A DNA stretch of 64,000 nt, taken from NCBI GenBank assembly GCA_002393955.1, contig DGSK01000002.1, forward strand, positions 99,103-163,102. Direction: 5' to 3'. Position 1 is the first letter of the stretch. The number at the start of each line of letters is the position of its first letter. Source of the stretch: Lachnospiraceae bacterium UBA4364. Its GTDB lineage: Bacteria > Bacillota > Clostridia > Lachnospirales > Lachnospiraceae. Positions 52,102 to 61,721 of this stretch are shown one piece after another. The notes beneath the pieces were generated by a model. That model was not told the DNA's origin. It searched no databases and worked only from the letters and a program-made list of their open reading frames with translations. The position numbers and the translations under genes were made by a program.

Positions 52102-52911
52102 GTGGGGGTATTTCAGATAATCCCGGATCTGCTGCATCTGGATGACAGTCTGGAGCTGGCCCGGGAATATGGATTGGGGTTCGAATTTAATGATTTTTTC
52201 ACACCTAAGGTGCTGGATGATGAAAAAAGGTGTGATGAGCTGATAACAAAATACAAGGATATAAAAGTGCCGGGGCCGGTGACTAATCACGGAGATTTCT
52301 TTGATGTGCTGGTGTTCAGCGATGATGAAGAGATCAGAAAGACAGGTTACAAACGGATCAGGCAGAGCCTGGTTGTTTCTGAAAGGCTGGGTGCTGTGGG
52401 AACGGTATTTCACTCGAATATCTGCCCACAGCTCTATCTGCCGCAGTATATCGACAACTGGGTAGACAGAAATGAGGAGTGCTGGCGCAGTATATGCGAT
52501 GAGTATCCGGAGCATCAGATATGGCTTGAGAACATGTTTGATTCAGATCCGGCACCGATGAGACGCCTTGCTGAGAGGCTTAAGGATGTAGAGAATTTTG
52601 GACTTTGTTACGACTATGCCCACGCAGGCTGCTTTGGCAGGGACCATGACATAGATGAGTGGTCGGAAGCCGTGGGACCGTATATACGGCATGTGCATAT
52701 CAATGACAATGATGGCAAAAGAGACCTGCATCTGCCGGTAGGGGATGGCGATATGGACTGGGATAAATTCCTTGTGTACTATGACAGGTATATGAAGGAT
52801 GTCCCGGTGCTTATAGAGAATACCGGTGTGGAAGCGCAGCGAAGGTCTCTGGTATTCCTTAGGGGAAAGGGACTGCTGCAGCCGGAGGGGAATATGACGG
52901 ATAAGGTGTAA
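52102..52911 (+). CDS. TIM-barrel sugar phosphate isomerase/epimerase family protein
   Basis: 269 residues from a GTG start preceded by GGAGGG. The fold is AP_endonuc_2/xylose-isomerase-like: YGLGFEFNDFF, PVTNHGDFFDVLVF, VFHSNICPQLYLPQYIDNW, IWLENMFDSD, GLCYDYAHAGCFG, IRHVHINDNDGKRDLHLPVGDGDMDW, VLIENTG. Metal ligands Glu, His and Asp are present in these motifs. The substrate is unknown. It is translationally close-coupled to the GGDEF gene (stop and start two bases apart). The family includes sugar epimerases and hydroxypyruvate isomerases. Confidence 0.8.
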   Translation: MGVFQIIPDLLHLDDSLELAREYGLGFEFNDFFTPKVLDDEKRCDELITKYKDIKVPGPVTNHGDFFDVLVFSDDEEIRKTGYKRIRQSLVVSERLGAVGTVFHSNICPQLYLPQYIDNWVDRNEECWRSICDEYPEHQIWLENMFDSDPAPMRRLAERLKDVENFGLCYDYAHAGCFGRDHDIDEWSEAVGPYIRHVHINDNDGKRDLHLPVGDGDMDWDKFLVYYDRYMKDVPVLIENTGVEAQRRSLVFLRGKGLLQPEGNMTDKV

Positions 52912-52936
52912 AAATATGTTTTAGGGTGAGGAAACT

Positions 52937-53974
52937 ATGGAAACCGCAAATGCTGAAAAGAAGGGGATAAATAAAAATCTGATCATAATTATTGCCGCTG
53001 TGGTCGTTGCGATTATCGCACTGGTCGTGGGCGGCATTTTCATTTTCGGAGAAAAGACTTACAGAGTACTGAAAATCTATCAGGTAGAGGGACAGGCCAG
53101 TGTCGTACACAGTGACGGCAGTGAAGTAACCCCGTATGAGAATATGCTGCTTCAGAGCGGCGATCAGATATCCCTGGTGGAGGGAACTCTGATTATAAAG
53201 GCTGATGAGGATAAGTATATCTACCTGGAAAACAATACGACGATAATACTGGAAGCTGACGGAACTGCAGCAAATTCAAGGACATCCATACAGCTGGTGG
53301 AAGGTGCGGTCATCAACCAGATAGAGGAACCGCTGTCAAGTAAGTCCGTATATGAGCTGAATACCCAGAATGCGACCATGTCTGTAAGGGGTACGATATT
53401 CAGGGCAGAGGTATTCACTGTTGCTCCGGATGAGGATGATGCAGATGTCAGTGGTAATACCGTGTCTGCTGCAGATGAGCTTTCGGGAAGCGCTGGCGGA
53501 AGTACAGAGGAGGATATTGTCTATACAACTGCACAGACAATTGAGGGAACGATACAGACGGATCTGATACTTCCGGATGGCTCAAAAGGGAACCAGGTAC
53601 AGGTGGTGGACTTTGGTAATATGGTCACGATACGCCAGGATACAACTGCTACGGCATATCTGGGCGGTATACAGAAATTTGATATCAAAAAGTTTAAGAG
53701 TCAGACACTTGGATATCTGGGAATAATACAGAAGAACAGTGATAAGGATTTAGGAGTAACCCCGGAAGAACTGGAAGAATTGCAGGAAAATGCCGGCCCC
53801 TTTACCGTAACTTTCATGAGCAGTGATGATGTTGTGTTCGGAACCGTGGAAGTGGAAAAGGGTGAGCCTGTGAAGGAACCTTTGCTTATGCCTACAGCAT
53901 CCGGAAGCTGGGATTTTAATTTCGGTAACAGCGTATCCGAAAACACAACGATATACTGGAAGGCCGGAAAGTAA
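52937..53974 (+). CDS. Single-pass FecR-domain membrane protein
   Basis: 345 residues. A transmembrane helix lies at about 16-38 (LIIIIAAVVVAIIALVVGGIFIF), so the rest is outside. Then a FecR-like beta region (about 45-160): RVLKIYQVEGQASVVHSDG, LLQSGDQISLVEGTLIIKADEDKYIYLENNTTII, SVYELNTQNATMSVRGTIFRAEV. A Ser/Asp-rich spacer and a C-terminal domain follow; its end (PFTVTFMSSDDVVFGTVEVEKGEPV) resembles the InlB-repeat style of the next two genes. Ligand or partner is unknown. GTGAGG precedes the ATG, and the next gene begins 10 bases after its stop. Confidence 0.85.
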   Translation: METANAEKKGINKNLIIIIAAVVVAIIALVVGGIFIFGEKTYRVLKIYQVEGQASVVHSDGSEVTPYENMLLQSGDQISLVEGTLIIKADEDKYIYLENNTTIILEADGTAANSRTSIQLVEGAVINQIEEPLSSKSVYELNTQNATMSVRGTIFRAEVFTVAPDEDDADVSGNTVSAADELSGSAGGSTEEDIVYTTAQTIEGTIQTDLILPDGSKGNQVQVVDFGNMVTIRQDTTATAYLGGIQKFDIKKFKSQTLGYLGIIQKNSDKDLGVTPEELEELQENAGPFTVTFMSSDDVVFGTVEVEKGEPVKEPLLMPTASGSWDFNFGNSVSENTTIYWKAGK

Positions 53975-53983
53975 GTTTGCTTA

Positions 53984-56740
53984 ATGGGAAAATATACTCA
54001 TATGGGAATGCATGGTTTTAAAAAGAGAATAGTGCAGTGTATTGTGACGATAATTCTGAGTCTGGGGATGTTGTCATGCTTTTTTGGTATATCTGATTTG
54101 GGAAAAATGACAGTATATGCCGAGGGTGAGTTCCCTGAAGACTGGGAAATAAATGATGAGTTTTATAAGTCTTTTTCTTATGACCCGGATTATAGTGGTG
54201 CATTTGCCGTGTTTTGTGATACGGAGGCGGTTGCGGAAACCGCAATCAATAAGATTTCTAATACGGTTTATTATGAAGATTTGATAGCGGAGCTTAATGC
54301 TATCAGAGAAGACGGCAATAATAATATAAGATGCCAGGTAAAATATGCGGATATGGAAAATGATGGCCTGGAAGGGAACATGTCAGTCAGATTATTTCCA
54401 CCGACACAAGACAGCGAGTATTATGCTGTTAAATACTGGAAAAGAAAAGCAGAGTGGGCACCTAAAGTATTTAGTGGTCAACATTTATACGATATAGCTG
54501 TTTTTGTTGCAGCCTATGATGTATATGTCAGGTATGACACAGAAGGTGGAACAGAAACCGGCGGTGTACAGTATACCCCTATCTTTACAGATAGCTCTTC
54601 AAGAGTCTCTGTAACACTTAAGGATGAGACATCCACAACCCGCAATGGATATACATTGTCCGGCTGGCGGGATGATATCTTGGGAACAGAGTATGACCCC
54701 GGGGAGGCAATGGATTTAACATTTCGCTGCCAAAGTATTATTGCTCTGAAGGCAGACTGGGAAGAAATTCCTAAAGTAACTATCACTTACAGGCCAAATG
54801 GCGGTACAGGCAGTGCACTGAATGAAACCATGGAGTTTGAAACAGATGACGGCGGAGATTTTGGAAGCATAGATCTTCGGTCATCTGCAGATTTTGCCAG
54901 GGATGGCTACACTTTGGCCGGGTGGAGAGTTACTGAACCCGGGAAGACAAATGATGTTGAGGAATTTGCTCTGGGGGCAGAGTGCACATTTTCTGCTAAT
55001 GCAGACAATCTTGTTTTCGATGCTATATGGGAACGCTCGTCGGTGGATGTCAGTGTACAGTATAAGCCTAACGGCGGAACAGGTGATGTGGTTAAGCAGA
55101 ATGAGAGGGTGACTATATCAGCTAACAGCAGCTCTGTACAGGTAAAACTGCTGGATAAAGCGGACTTTAAACGGGCTGGATATACGCTTACGGGCTGGTC
55201 TGACGGAAGTAGGACTTATGATCTGGGGGCGACATATACTTTTACTGTAGGGGATGAAGACACTGCTAAATCCCTTGCATTTGACGCAGTCTGGACAGAG
55301 AAAACAAAGGGCACTGTTGAGATCAGCATAAAGAAGCCTGCCTATGTCGGGGCAAAGATTGAATATGACATAGAGAAAAATTCGAAGGGTGACGTCAAGG
55401 TAGAATACAAGAAAAAAGGCGCCAAGGATGATGATTATTCCAAGAAGGCACCTACTGAACCCGGAAAATATACGGCAAGGGCGACTCTTGAAGAAACGGA
55501 TGAATATACATCTGCTGAGGATACAACGGATTTTGAATTGGTGTATCTCGATGCGCCTGAATCACCGTTCACATATACGGAGATAAAGGACAGCGCAGGT
55601 ACGGTTACGGATCTGAATGTCGTGCCGGCATCAGGCTACAGTATCGGGCTTACAGGAGCAGCAGATGCTTCATTCGGTTCAAGTGTACTCTATTCAGCAG
55701 CAAAGAAAGCAGGCGGAGTGTATCTGAAGCGTGATAAGGATGACGCTATTACGGAACAGGTACAGATGACGGCGTACACCGTAACTGATAAGCCAAGTAT
55801 AACAGTAACGCCTGCGTCGGCTACATCAGCTACATCGGCAGCATCAGGGAAGATATACTATGGTACGCAGTATAATGTGACTGTCACATCCCTTTCACCG
55901 GCGGAAAAGACGATTACGTATAAAAAGGCAGGGACAGGCGGCACATATTCCGCGGTTATGCCTACCGCCCCCGGCACGTATACCGTAAGGGTTACTGCCA
56001 CGGCAACGGATTATTATGCTGCCGTGGATAAAACAGCAGACTTTACCATCGAATATCTGGAAGCTCCGGCTAACGTGGTCGAATTGAAAGGCACACCGGG
56101 TACCGGGGGATGGTATAAGTCTGACGTGACTCTGGAGGCACCTGCAGGGTATCGTATAAGCACGTCAGCTGACGGAACATTTGGAGAATCCATAAAATGG
56201 AATGACGGGATAACGGAAATCTACTACCAGAGGACAAGCGATAATGCTAAGACAAACGCTGTACAGGTATCTTTCAATGTAAAGATAGATAAAGATATGC
56301 CAACGGCAGTTTTTGACAGTTCGCTGGGAATAAGCGGAAAGGAAAAAAGCTTAAATGTCTATGCTGATTCCCTGACATTCAAGATCAGTGATGATAATCT
56401 TAAGTCTGTAAAGGTTAACGGGGACTTGCATAATGTTACAGGTAAAGAGTGGACTGTTGAACTGAAATCGGGACTGTTATCAGAGACTAATACCATCGTT
56501 GCCACGGATGAGGCCGGAAATGAGTATACTCTGGAAGTAACGCTCAGTCCGGCATGGAGACAGTCCATGGAAGTTCCCATGGGACGTGAAGTATGTCTGT
56601 TGGCCGGAGAAGGATACAAGCTGAGCTCAAAGTGCAAACTTGAAGATAAAACAAAGGATACTACTGTTTATGCCAAGGGTGTGACTGTTTACGTCAGGAA
56701 GGATGAAACCTGCAGCTTTACTGAGGTGGATGGAAAGTAA
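53984..56740 (+). CDS. Secreted InlB-repeat surface protein, copy A
   Basis: 918 residues. The signal peptide is about 1-45 (VQCIVTIILSLGMLSCFFGI then VYAEG). Three Listeria-Bacteroides (InlB-B) type repeats are recognised at about 180-265, 266-355 and 356-440, each with YxPNGGTG or similar and GYTLxGW. Then come two Ig-like beta domains (PAYVGAKIEYDIEKNSKGDVK; TYSAVMPTAPGTYTVRVTATATDYYA) and a third (WYKSDVTLEAPAGYRIS). The C-terminus ends in CSFTEVDGK without LPXTG or other anchor motif that I can see. The ribosome binding site is weak and an ATG at 54002 is an alternative start. The last 1450 bases match gene 56831-59473. Confidence 0.88.
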   Translation: MGKYTHMGMHGFKKRIVQCIVTIILSLGMLSCFFGISDLGKMTVYAEGEFPEDWEINDEFYKSFSYDPDYSGAFAVFCDTEAVAETAINKISNTVYYEDLIAELNAIREDGNNNIRCQVKYADMENDGLEGNMSVRLFPPTQDSEYYAVKYWKRKAEWAPKVFSGQHLYDIAVFVAAYDVYVRYDTEGGTETGGVQYTPIFTDSSSRVSVTLKDETSTTRNGYTLSGWRDDILGTEYDPGEAMDLTFRCQSIIALKADWEEIPKVTITYRPNGGTGSALNETMEFETDDGGDFGSIDLRSSADFARDGYTLAGWRVTEPGKTNDVEEFALGAECTFSANADNLVFDAIWERSSVDVSVQYKPNGGTGDVVKQNERVTISANSSSVQVKLLDKADFKRAGYTLTGWSDGSRTYDLGATYTFTVGDEDTAKSLAFDAVWTEKTKGTVEISIKKPAYVGAKIEYDIEKNSKGDVKVEYKKKGAKDDDYSKKAPTEPGKYTARATLEETDEYTSAEDTTDFELVYLDAPESPFTYTEIKDSAGTVTDLNVVPASGYSIGLTGAADASFGSSVLYSAAKKAGGVYLKRDKDDAITEQVQMTAYTVTDKPSITVTPASATSATSAASGKIYYGTQYNVTVTSLSPAEKTITYKKAGTGGTYSAVMPTAPGTYTVRVTATATDYYAAVDKTADFTIEYLEAPANVVELKGTPGTGGWYKSDVTLEAPAGYRISTSADGTFGESIKWNDGITEIYYQRTSDNAKTNAVQVSFNVKIDKDMPTAVFDSSLGISGKEKSLNVYADSLTFKISDDNLKSVKVNGDLHNVTGKEWTVELKSGLLSETNTIVATDEAGNEYTLEVTLSPAWRQSMEVPMGREVCLLAGEGYKLSSKCKLEDKTKDTTVYAKGVTVYVRKDETCSFTEVDGK
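55291..56740 (+). repeat. Long direct repeat, copy A (partner 58024-59473)
   Basis: Aligned without net gaps to 58024-59473 at a constant offset of 2733 bases. By eye count, 55790-56740 differs at 17 of 951 positions, while 55561-55789 differs at 28 of 229, so identity jumps near 55790. Confidence 0.9.
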
Positions 56741-56830
56741 GAGCATTGGAAGTGGCATAGGTTTGTTGAAATGGAAATAAGAAATCGAAAGATCGGTAAT
56801 TAAGGAAAAGCCAAAAAACGGTGATGACTT

Positions 56831-59473
56831 ATGAATAAGCTATTGAATAAAAAAAGATATATTATCAAAGCGCTTTGGGCAATAACTGCTGTAACGTCTA
56901 TTCTCTTTGGAATGGATGGAATACAGGGGAAAGGGGCGTGGCTTGTTTATGCGGCACCATCATATCCCGAAACGGTGGACGAGGGAGACGAGATAAGCAT
57001 TATTGAAAGAAAGACCTGTGTGATATTCGGTTTTTATGATGATGTGACAAGAAATGCGGTTGCAGAATACAATGGAGGGGCGATTGGGGAAAATTCGATT
57101 TCCTACAGATTTTTTGACACGGTAGGAGCTGATACAATTGTTAAAGCTCCGGATAACAGCGCCGGGATGGGAAATGTACAAAAATGGAAAAAAGTTGCTG
57201 ATACTACGAAGACTATAGGAGATGAGGAACATACTGTGATCGGATATGCGGCAATGATTCCCATGACGATAGTATATGATAGCGGGAACAGTCCTGCTGA
57301 TGATAGCGAAGAAACGCTGATTTCCACCAATTCTTCAAGTGGAACAAACGTTCCGATATACTTAAAGGATAAGGATGATTATTCGGTCGAAAGGTATGAG
57401 CTTACCGGGTGGAAAGATACTTCCGGTAATGAGTATGATCCTGGGGAAGCCGTCAGTATTAATTATTCACCTAATGGAACCATGACTTTCACGGCTCAAT
57501 GGCGCAGGTGGGTAGATGTTTATTACAGGCCAAACGGCGGAACGGGAAGTGTGATACACGACAAGTCTTACTTTACCGGAAGACCGGATTTTATGTCCAC
57601 AGTACTTTTGGATTCGGCCGACTTTACTCGTGAGGGTTACGGATTGGCAGGATGGACACCATCTGATGGAGAGAGTACGGCAACAGGGCCGGTATATGGT
57701 CTTGGAGATACGTATAGTCATGGAAGCGGTGTGGGATCGCTTACCTTTGATGCTGTCTGGGAGCGCCTGCCTGAAGTAGACCTTGATATACAGTATAAGC
57801 CTAACGGCGGAACCGGTGATGTGGTGAGTCAGAGTAAAAAAGTGGATCTGTCGGAGGAGGACGGTTCAGGCCGGATAACGCTTCTTGACAAGGCTGATTT
57901 TAAGAAGTCAGGATATACTCTTAGTGGCTGGACTGACGGAGATAAGACGTATAAGCTGGGGGATACATATGAGTTTTTCGTTGATTATGATGAACTTTCC
58001 AAATCCCTTACTTTTGATGCAGTCTGGACAGAGAAAACAAAGGGAACGGTAGACATCAGCATAAAGAAGCCGGCCTATGTCGGTGCAGAAATAAAGTATG
58101 ACATAGAGAAGAATTCAAAGGGTGACGTCAAGGTAGAGTACAAGAAAAAAGGCGCCAAGGATGATGACTATTCAAAGAAGGCACCTACGGAACCCGGGAA
58201 TTATACGGCAAGGGCAATACTTGAGGAAACGGACGAATATACATCGGCTGAAGATACGACGGATTTTGAGCTGGTATATCTTGATGCACCGGAATCACCG
58301 TTCACATATACGGAGATAAAGAACAGTGCAGGAACGGTTACGGATCTGAATGTAATTCCGGCATCGGGCTACAGCATCGGGCTTACGGGAGCGGCTGATG
58401 CTTCTTTCGGTTCAAGTGTACTTTATTCCAAGGCAAAGGAAGCAGGGGGAGTGTATCTGAAGCGTGATAAGGATGATGCTGTCACAGAACAGGTACAGCT
58501 GACGGCATATACCGTAAGCGATAAGCCCAGTATAACAGTAACGCCTGCGTCGGCTGCATCAGCTACATCGGCAGCATCAGGGAAGATATACTATGGTACG
58601 CAGTATAATGTGACTGTCACATCCCTTTCACCGGCGGAAAAGACGATTACGTATAAAAAGGCAGGGACAGGCGGCACATATTCCGCGGTTATGCCTACCG
58701 CCCCCGGTACGTATACCGTAAGGGTTACTGCCCCGGCAACGGATTATTATGCTGCCGTGGATAAAACAGCAGACTTTACCATCGAATATCTGGAAGCTCC
58801 GGCTAACGGGGTCGAATTGAAAGGCACACCGGGTACCGGGGGATGGTATAAGTCTGATGTGACTCTGGAGGCACCTGCAGGGTATCGTATAAGCACGTCA
58901 GCTGACGGAACATTTGGAGAATCCATAAAATGGAATGACGGGATAACGGAAATCTACTACCAGAGGACAAGCGATAATGCTAAGACAGATGCTGTACAGG
59001 TATCTTTTAATGTAAAGATAGATAAAGATATGCCAACGGCAGTTTTTGACAGTTCGCTGGGAATAAGCGGAAAGGAAAAAAGCTTAAATGTCTATGCTGA
59101 TTCCCTGACATTCAAGATCAGTGATGATAATCTTAGGTCTGTAAAGGTTAACGGGGACTTATATAACGTTACAGGTAAAGAGTGGACTGTTGAACTGAAA
59201 TCGGGACTGTTATCGGAGACTAATACCATCGTTGCCGCGGATGAGGCCGGAAATGAGTATACTCTGGAAGTAACGCTCAGTCCGGCATGGAGACAGTCCA
59301 TGGAAGTTCCCATGGGACGTGAAGTATGTCTGTTGGCCGGAGAAGGATACAAGCTGAGCTCAAAGTGCAAACTTGAAGATAAAACAAAGGATACTACTGT
59401 TTATGCCAAGGGTGTGACTGTTTACGTCAGGAAGGATGAAACCTGCAGTTTTACTGAGGTGGATGGAGAGTAA
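56831..59473 (+). CDS. Secreted InlB-repeat surface protein, copy B
   Basis: 880 residues; paralogue of the preceding gene. The signal peptide is about 1-42 (ending in VYAAPS). The N-terminal region (about 45-165) differs from copy A. InlB-type repeats lie at about 170-235, 236-325 and 326-410 (VYYRPNGGTGSVIHDK, IQYKPNGGTGDVVSQS). From about 410 to the end it equals copy A almost residue for residue. A cytosine-free start region and a weak ribosome binding site mean the ATG is likely but not proven. No anchor motif. Probable adhesin-like or cell-surface function; not identified further. Confidence 0.88.
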   Translation: MNKLLNKKRYIIKALWAITAVTSILFGMDGIQGKGAWLVYAAPSYPETVDEGDEISIIERKTCVIFGFYDDVTRNAVAEYNGGAIGENSISYRFFDTVGADTIVKAPDNSAGMGNVQKWKKVADTTKTIGDEEHTVIGYAAMIPMTIVYDSGNSPADDSEETLISTNSSSGTNVPIYLKDKDDYSVERYELTGWKDTSGNEYDPGEAVSINYSPNGTMTFTAQWRRWVDVYYRPNGGTGSVIHDKSYFTGRPDFMSTVLLDSADFTREGYGLAGWTPSDGESTATGPVYGLGDTYSHGSGVGSLTFDAVWERLPEVDLDIQYKPNGGTGDVVSQSKKVDLSEEDGSGRITLLDKADFKKSGYTLSGWTDGDKTYKLGDTYEFFVDYDELSKSLTFDAVWTEKTKGTVDISIKKPAYVGAEIKYDIEKNSKGDVKVEYKKKGAKDDDYSKKAPTEPGNYTARAILEETDEYTSAEDTTDFELVYLDAPESPFTYTEIKNSAGTVTDLNVIPASGYSIGLTGAADASFGSSVLYSKAKEAGGVYLKRDKDDAVTEQVQLTAYTVSDKPSITVTPASAASATSAASGKIYYGTQYNVTVTSLSPAEKTITYKKAGTGGTYSAVMPTAPGTYTVRVTAPATDYYAAVDKTADFTIEYLEAPANGVELKGTPGTGGWYKSDVTLEAPAGYRISTSADGTFGESIKWNDGITEIYYQRTSDNAKTDAVQVSFNVKIDKDMPTAVFDSSLGISGKEKSLNVYADSLTFKISDDNLRSVKVNGDLYNVTGKEWTVELKSGLLSETNTIVAADEAGNEYTLEVTLSPAWRQSMEVPMGREVCLLAGEGYKLSSKCKLEDKTKDTTVYAKGVTVYVRKDETCSFTEVDGE
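58024..59473 (+). repeat. Long direct repeat, copy B (partner 55291-56740)
   Basis: Second copy of the tandem coding repeat; see the first copy at 55291-56740 for the count. The two copies end at the stop codon. Confidence 0.9.
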
Positions 59474-59596
59474 GTATATAATCTGTTACTTTACAGGCAG
59501 AAACGAATAATTGTCGATAATGATGACAGCGTTTATGCAGGTGGAAGTAAGTTCTACGTAAAGACAGCAGGAAGGTTTATGTTCATTGCAAAATGA
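59474..59596 (+). pseudogene. Remnant of a third InlB-repeat paralogue (C-terminal 41 codons)
   Basis: Directly after the copy B stop, the same frame stays open for 40 codons to a TGA. It ends IIVDNDDSVYAGGSKFYVKTAG and on, recalling DTTVYAKGVTVYVRKDETCSF at the end of the two paralogues. There is no start codon or ribosome binding site. It may be the decayed end of another copy or an old extension cut off by the present stop. Confidence 0.45.
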
Positions 59597-59602
59597 TATA
59601 AT
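59594..59602 (+). promoter_or_regulatory. Extended -10 promoter upstream of the adenylate cyclase gene
   Basis: TGATATAAT; RNA start near 59609, giving a leader of about 175 bases before the TTG at 59784. Confidence 0.5.
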
Positions 59603-59680
59603 GCTGTCAGAATTAGTATATCATGCGTACCGAAACACTTAGGTCATGAACGTATGGGAAAGCTGATATACGTAAAATAT

Positions 59681-59711
59681 ATATCCCGTCAGGTGATGCC
59701 GGATGGGATAT
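59681..59711 (+). promoter_or_regulatory. Leader hairpin of the adenylate cyclase gene
   Basis: ATATCCCGTC / GATGGGATAT, ten pairs with one G-T, around an 11-base loop. TTTCTA follows, too short for a convincing terminator. It may be a leader regulatory stem. The rest of 59597-59783 shows nothing I recognise. Confidence 0.4.
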
Positions 59712-59783
59712 TTCTATGATAATGAGTTTTATAATAGTGAGTCTTCTGTGATAAGAAAGAAATGAAAGCTGGGGGAAGAGTAA

Positions 59784-61721
59784 TTGGCTAAAAATAACGG
59801 AAACAAAACAAGTGAGATCGTATATGATATCGTGTTCATGCTGCTGGCGGCAGCTCTTGTTTTCATACTTACCGTAACGAATGCTTTTTCCAGGCTGGAT
59901 TATCTGGCCACAGATGCTATTTATCAGACACCAAGAGGCGTGTCGGGCAAGATTAAGATAATAGGTGTGGATGAGAACACTCTTGAAAAGTACGGCCCCA
60001 TAAATACCTGGTCCCGTTCCATATATGCAGACCTGATCAAAAAGCTGACCGAAGATCCTGAAAACGAACCGGATATCATTGGTTTCGATATACAGTTTTC
60101 AGGTCATGTGGATGAGACTGGTGATATGGCATTTGCCGAGGCTGCCAGGGAGTACGGCAATGTTGTTGTGGTAGGTCAGTTTAAATATGACGATATGCCT
60201 TTGCGTGATCCCAACGGAAATATCTATCATGCCGTAAAGGATATTTATCTTCCTTTTCAGGAACTTGCGGATGAGTGTTATATGGGATACTCAAATGTTT
60301 CCCAGGATTCTGACGGAACGGTGCGCCGTATAACTACGGAAACTGAGTATAATGGTACCGTTTATAGAAGCTTCCCATGGATGATATATAAGAAATACTG
60401 CGAGAATCAGCATGTGGAACCCCTTGCTTATTCTAAGGACCAGTACGGCAGGTCAATAATAGATTATTCCGGACGCCCTGGTGACTATGAGTATGTTCCA
60501 CTGGTAGATGTGCTGGAGGGGAAGATTGATCCCAGAGCATTTTCCAACTGCATTGTGCTGGTAGGTGCATATGCGCCGGGCATGATGGATAATTTCAATG
60601 TACCAACCGGTGGAACAAAGCAGATGTACGGAGTGGAGATCCACGCGAACATCCTGCAGGCTTTCATGCAGAACCGTTTCTCAGTAAACGGAAATCCCTA
60701 TCTCTATGCAATCATTTTTGCAATAGTAGCTGCACTGTTAGTATTAGTATGCAGAAGGCTGCATGTGGTCATTGCGTCAATTGCTGCTGTGCTTATGATA
60801 GCGGCTGAAGTGATGTTCGGCGTCATGATGCATAATAATAAGGGCATAGTCATCAGCATCATATATTTCCCGATAGTGGTCATTCTGTTTTATGTATATA
60901 GCTTGGCTAAACGGTATATTCAGGAATATAAAAACAAGGCCAGGATACTGCAGGCTTTCAGTAAATATGTTGCACCACAGATCATTGAGGAAATTGCGAA
61001 GACGGGTACCTACAAAGTAAGTCTTGGAGGTGAAAGCCGCGACATATCTGCACTTTTTGTTGATATCCGAGGATTCACAACCATGTCGGAGGCTTTAAGT
61101 CCTGAGGATGTAGTGGCAATCCTGAACCAGTATCTTGCACTTACCACCAAGGCGGTATTTGATAATCTGGGCACTCTGGACAAATTCGTGGGAGACTGTA
61201 CCATGGCGGTATTCAATTCCCCTTTTGATTTGGATGATTATGAGTTTAAGAGTGTCTGTGCGGCTATGGATATCGCAATGGGAAGCGAGCCGCTAAACCA
61301 GAAGATCGAGGAGCAGTTCGGCCGTAAGATCGGTTTCGGTGTAGGCGTAAACTGCGGTCCTGCCGTAACAGGTAATATAGGCTGTGATTTCCGAATGGAC
61401 TATACTGCCATAGGCGATACTGTCAATACCGCCGCCAGGCTTGAGGCGAATGCCGGAGCCGGAAAGGTCTATATAAGCGACGTGCTCTATGCCCGGGTAA
61501 AGGAAAGAGTGGATGTGGAAGAGGTAGGAGTTATTCCCCTTAAGGGTAAGAAAAAAGGTGTGGTTGTATATTCTGTTACTGCCGTACACAAGGATATCCC
61601 TGCGCCTTCGCCGGAAGAGATGGCAAGACGCCGTGCACTTTACTGCGTGGCCGGAAATATGCCTGAGGATGAAAGTGCAGGGAACGGGAGTATCTCTGAA
61701 AACAAGGCAGTTGAAAGCTGA
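59784..61721 (+). CDS. CHASE2-domain class III adenylate cyclase
   Basis: 645 residues from a TTG start with GGAAGAG upstream. One transmembrane helix (about 14-34), an extracytoplasmic CHASE2 sensor (about 40-295: TPRGVSGKIKIIGVDENTLEKYG, DPRAFSNCIVLVGAYAPGMMDNF), three transmembrane helices (about 306-380), and a cytoplasmic cyclase domain (about 412-590). In it the metal Asp residues (FVDIRGFT and FVGDCTMAVF), the adenine-specifying Lys (TLDKFVGD) and Asp (MDYTAIGD), and the Asn/Arg pair (VNTAARLE) are all present, so it is predicted to make cAMP. It follows the surface-protein genes and their FecR-like membrane protein, suggesting an envelope-sensing module. Confidence 0.93.
   Translation: MAKNNGNKTSEIVYDIVFMLLAAALVFILTVTNAFSRLDYLATDAIYQTPRGVSGKIKIIGVDENTLEKYGPINTWSRSIYADLIKKLTEDPENEPDIIGFDIQFSGHVDETGDMAFAEAAREYGNVVVVGQFKYDDMPLRDPNGNIYHAVKDIYLPFQELADECYMGYSNVSQDSDGTVRRITTETEYNGTVYRSFPWMIYKKYCENQHVEPLAYSKDQYGRSIIDYSGRPGDYEYVPLVDVLEGKIDPRAFSNCIVLVGAYAPGMMDNFNVPTGGTKQMYGVEIHANILQAFMQNRFSVNGNPYLYAIIFAIVAALLVLVCRRLHVVIASIAAVLMIAAEVMFGVMMHNNKGIVISIIYFPIVVILFYVYSLAKRYIQEYKNKARILQAFSKYVAPQIIEEIAKTGTYKVSLGGESRDISALFVDIRGFTTMSEALSPEDVVAILNQYLALTTKAVFDNLGTLDKFVGDCTMAVFNSPFDLDDYEFKSVCAAMDIAMGSEPLNQKIEEQFGRKIGFGVGVNCGPAVTGNIGCDFRMDYTAIGDTVNTAARLEANAGAGKVYISDVLYARVKERVDVEEVGVIPLKGKKKGVVVYSVTAVHKDIPAPSPEEMARRRALYCVAGNMPEDESAGNGSISENKAVES

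Noticed and set aside
55291..59473. Mobile element or IS-mediated duplication
   Set aside because: No transposase, terminal inverted repeats or target-site duplication; the constant offset and coding frame fit tandem gene duplication.
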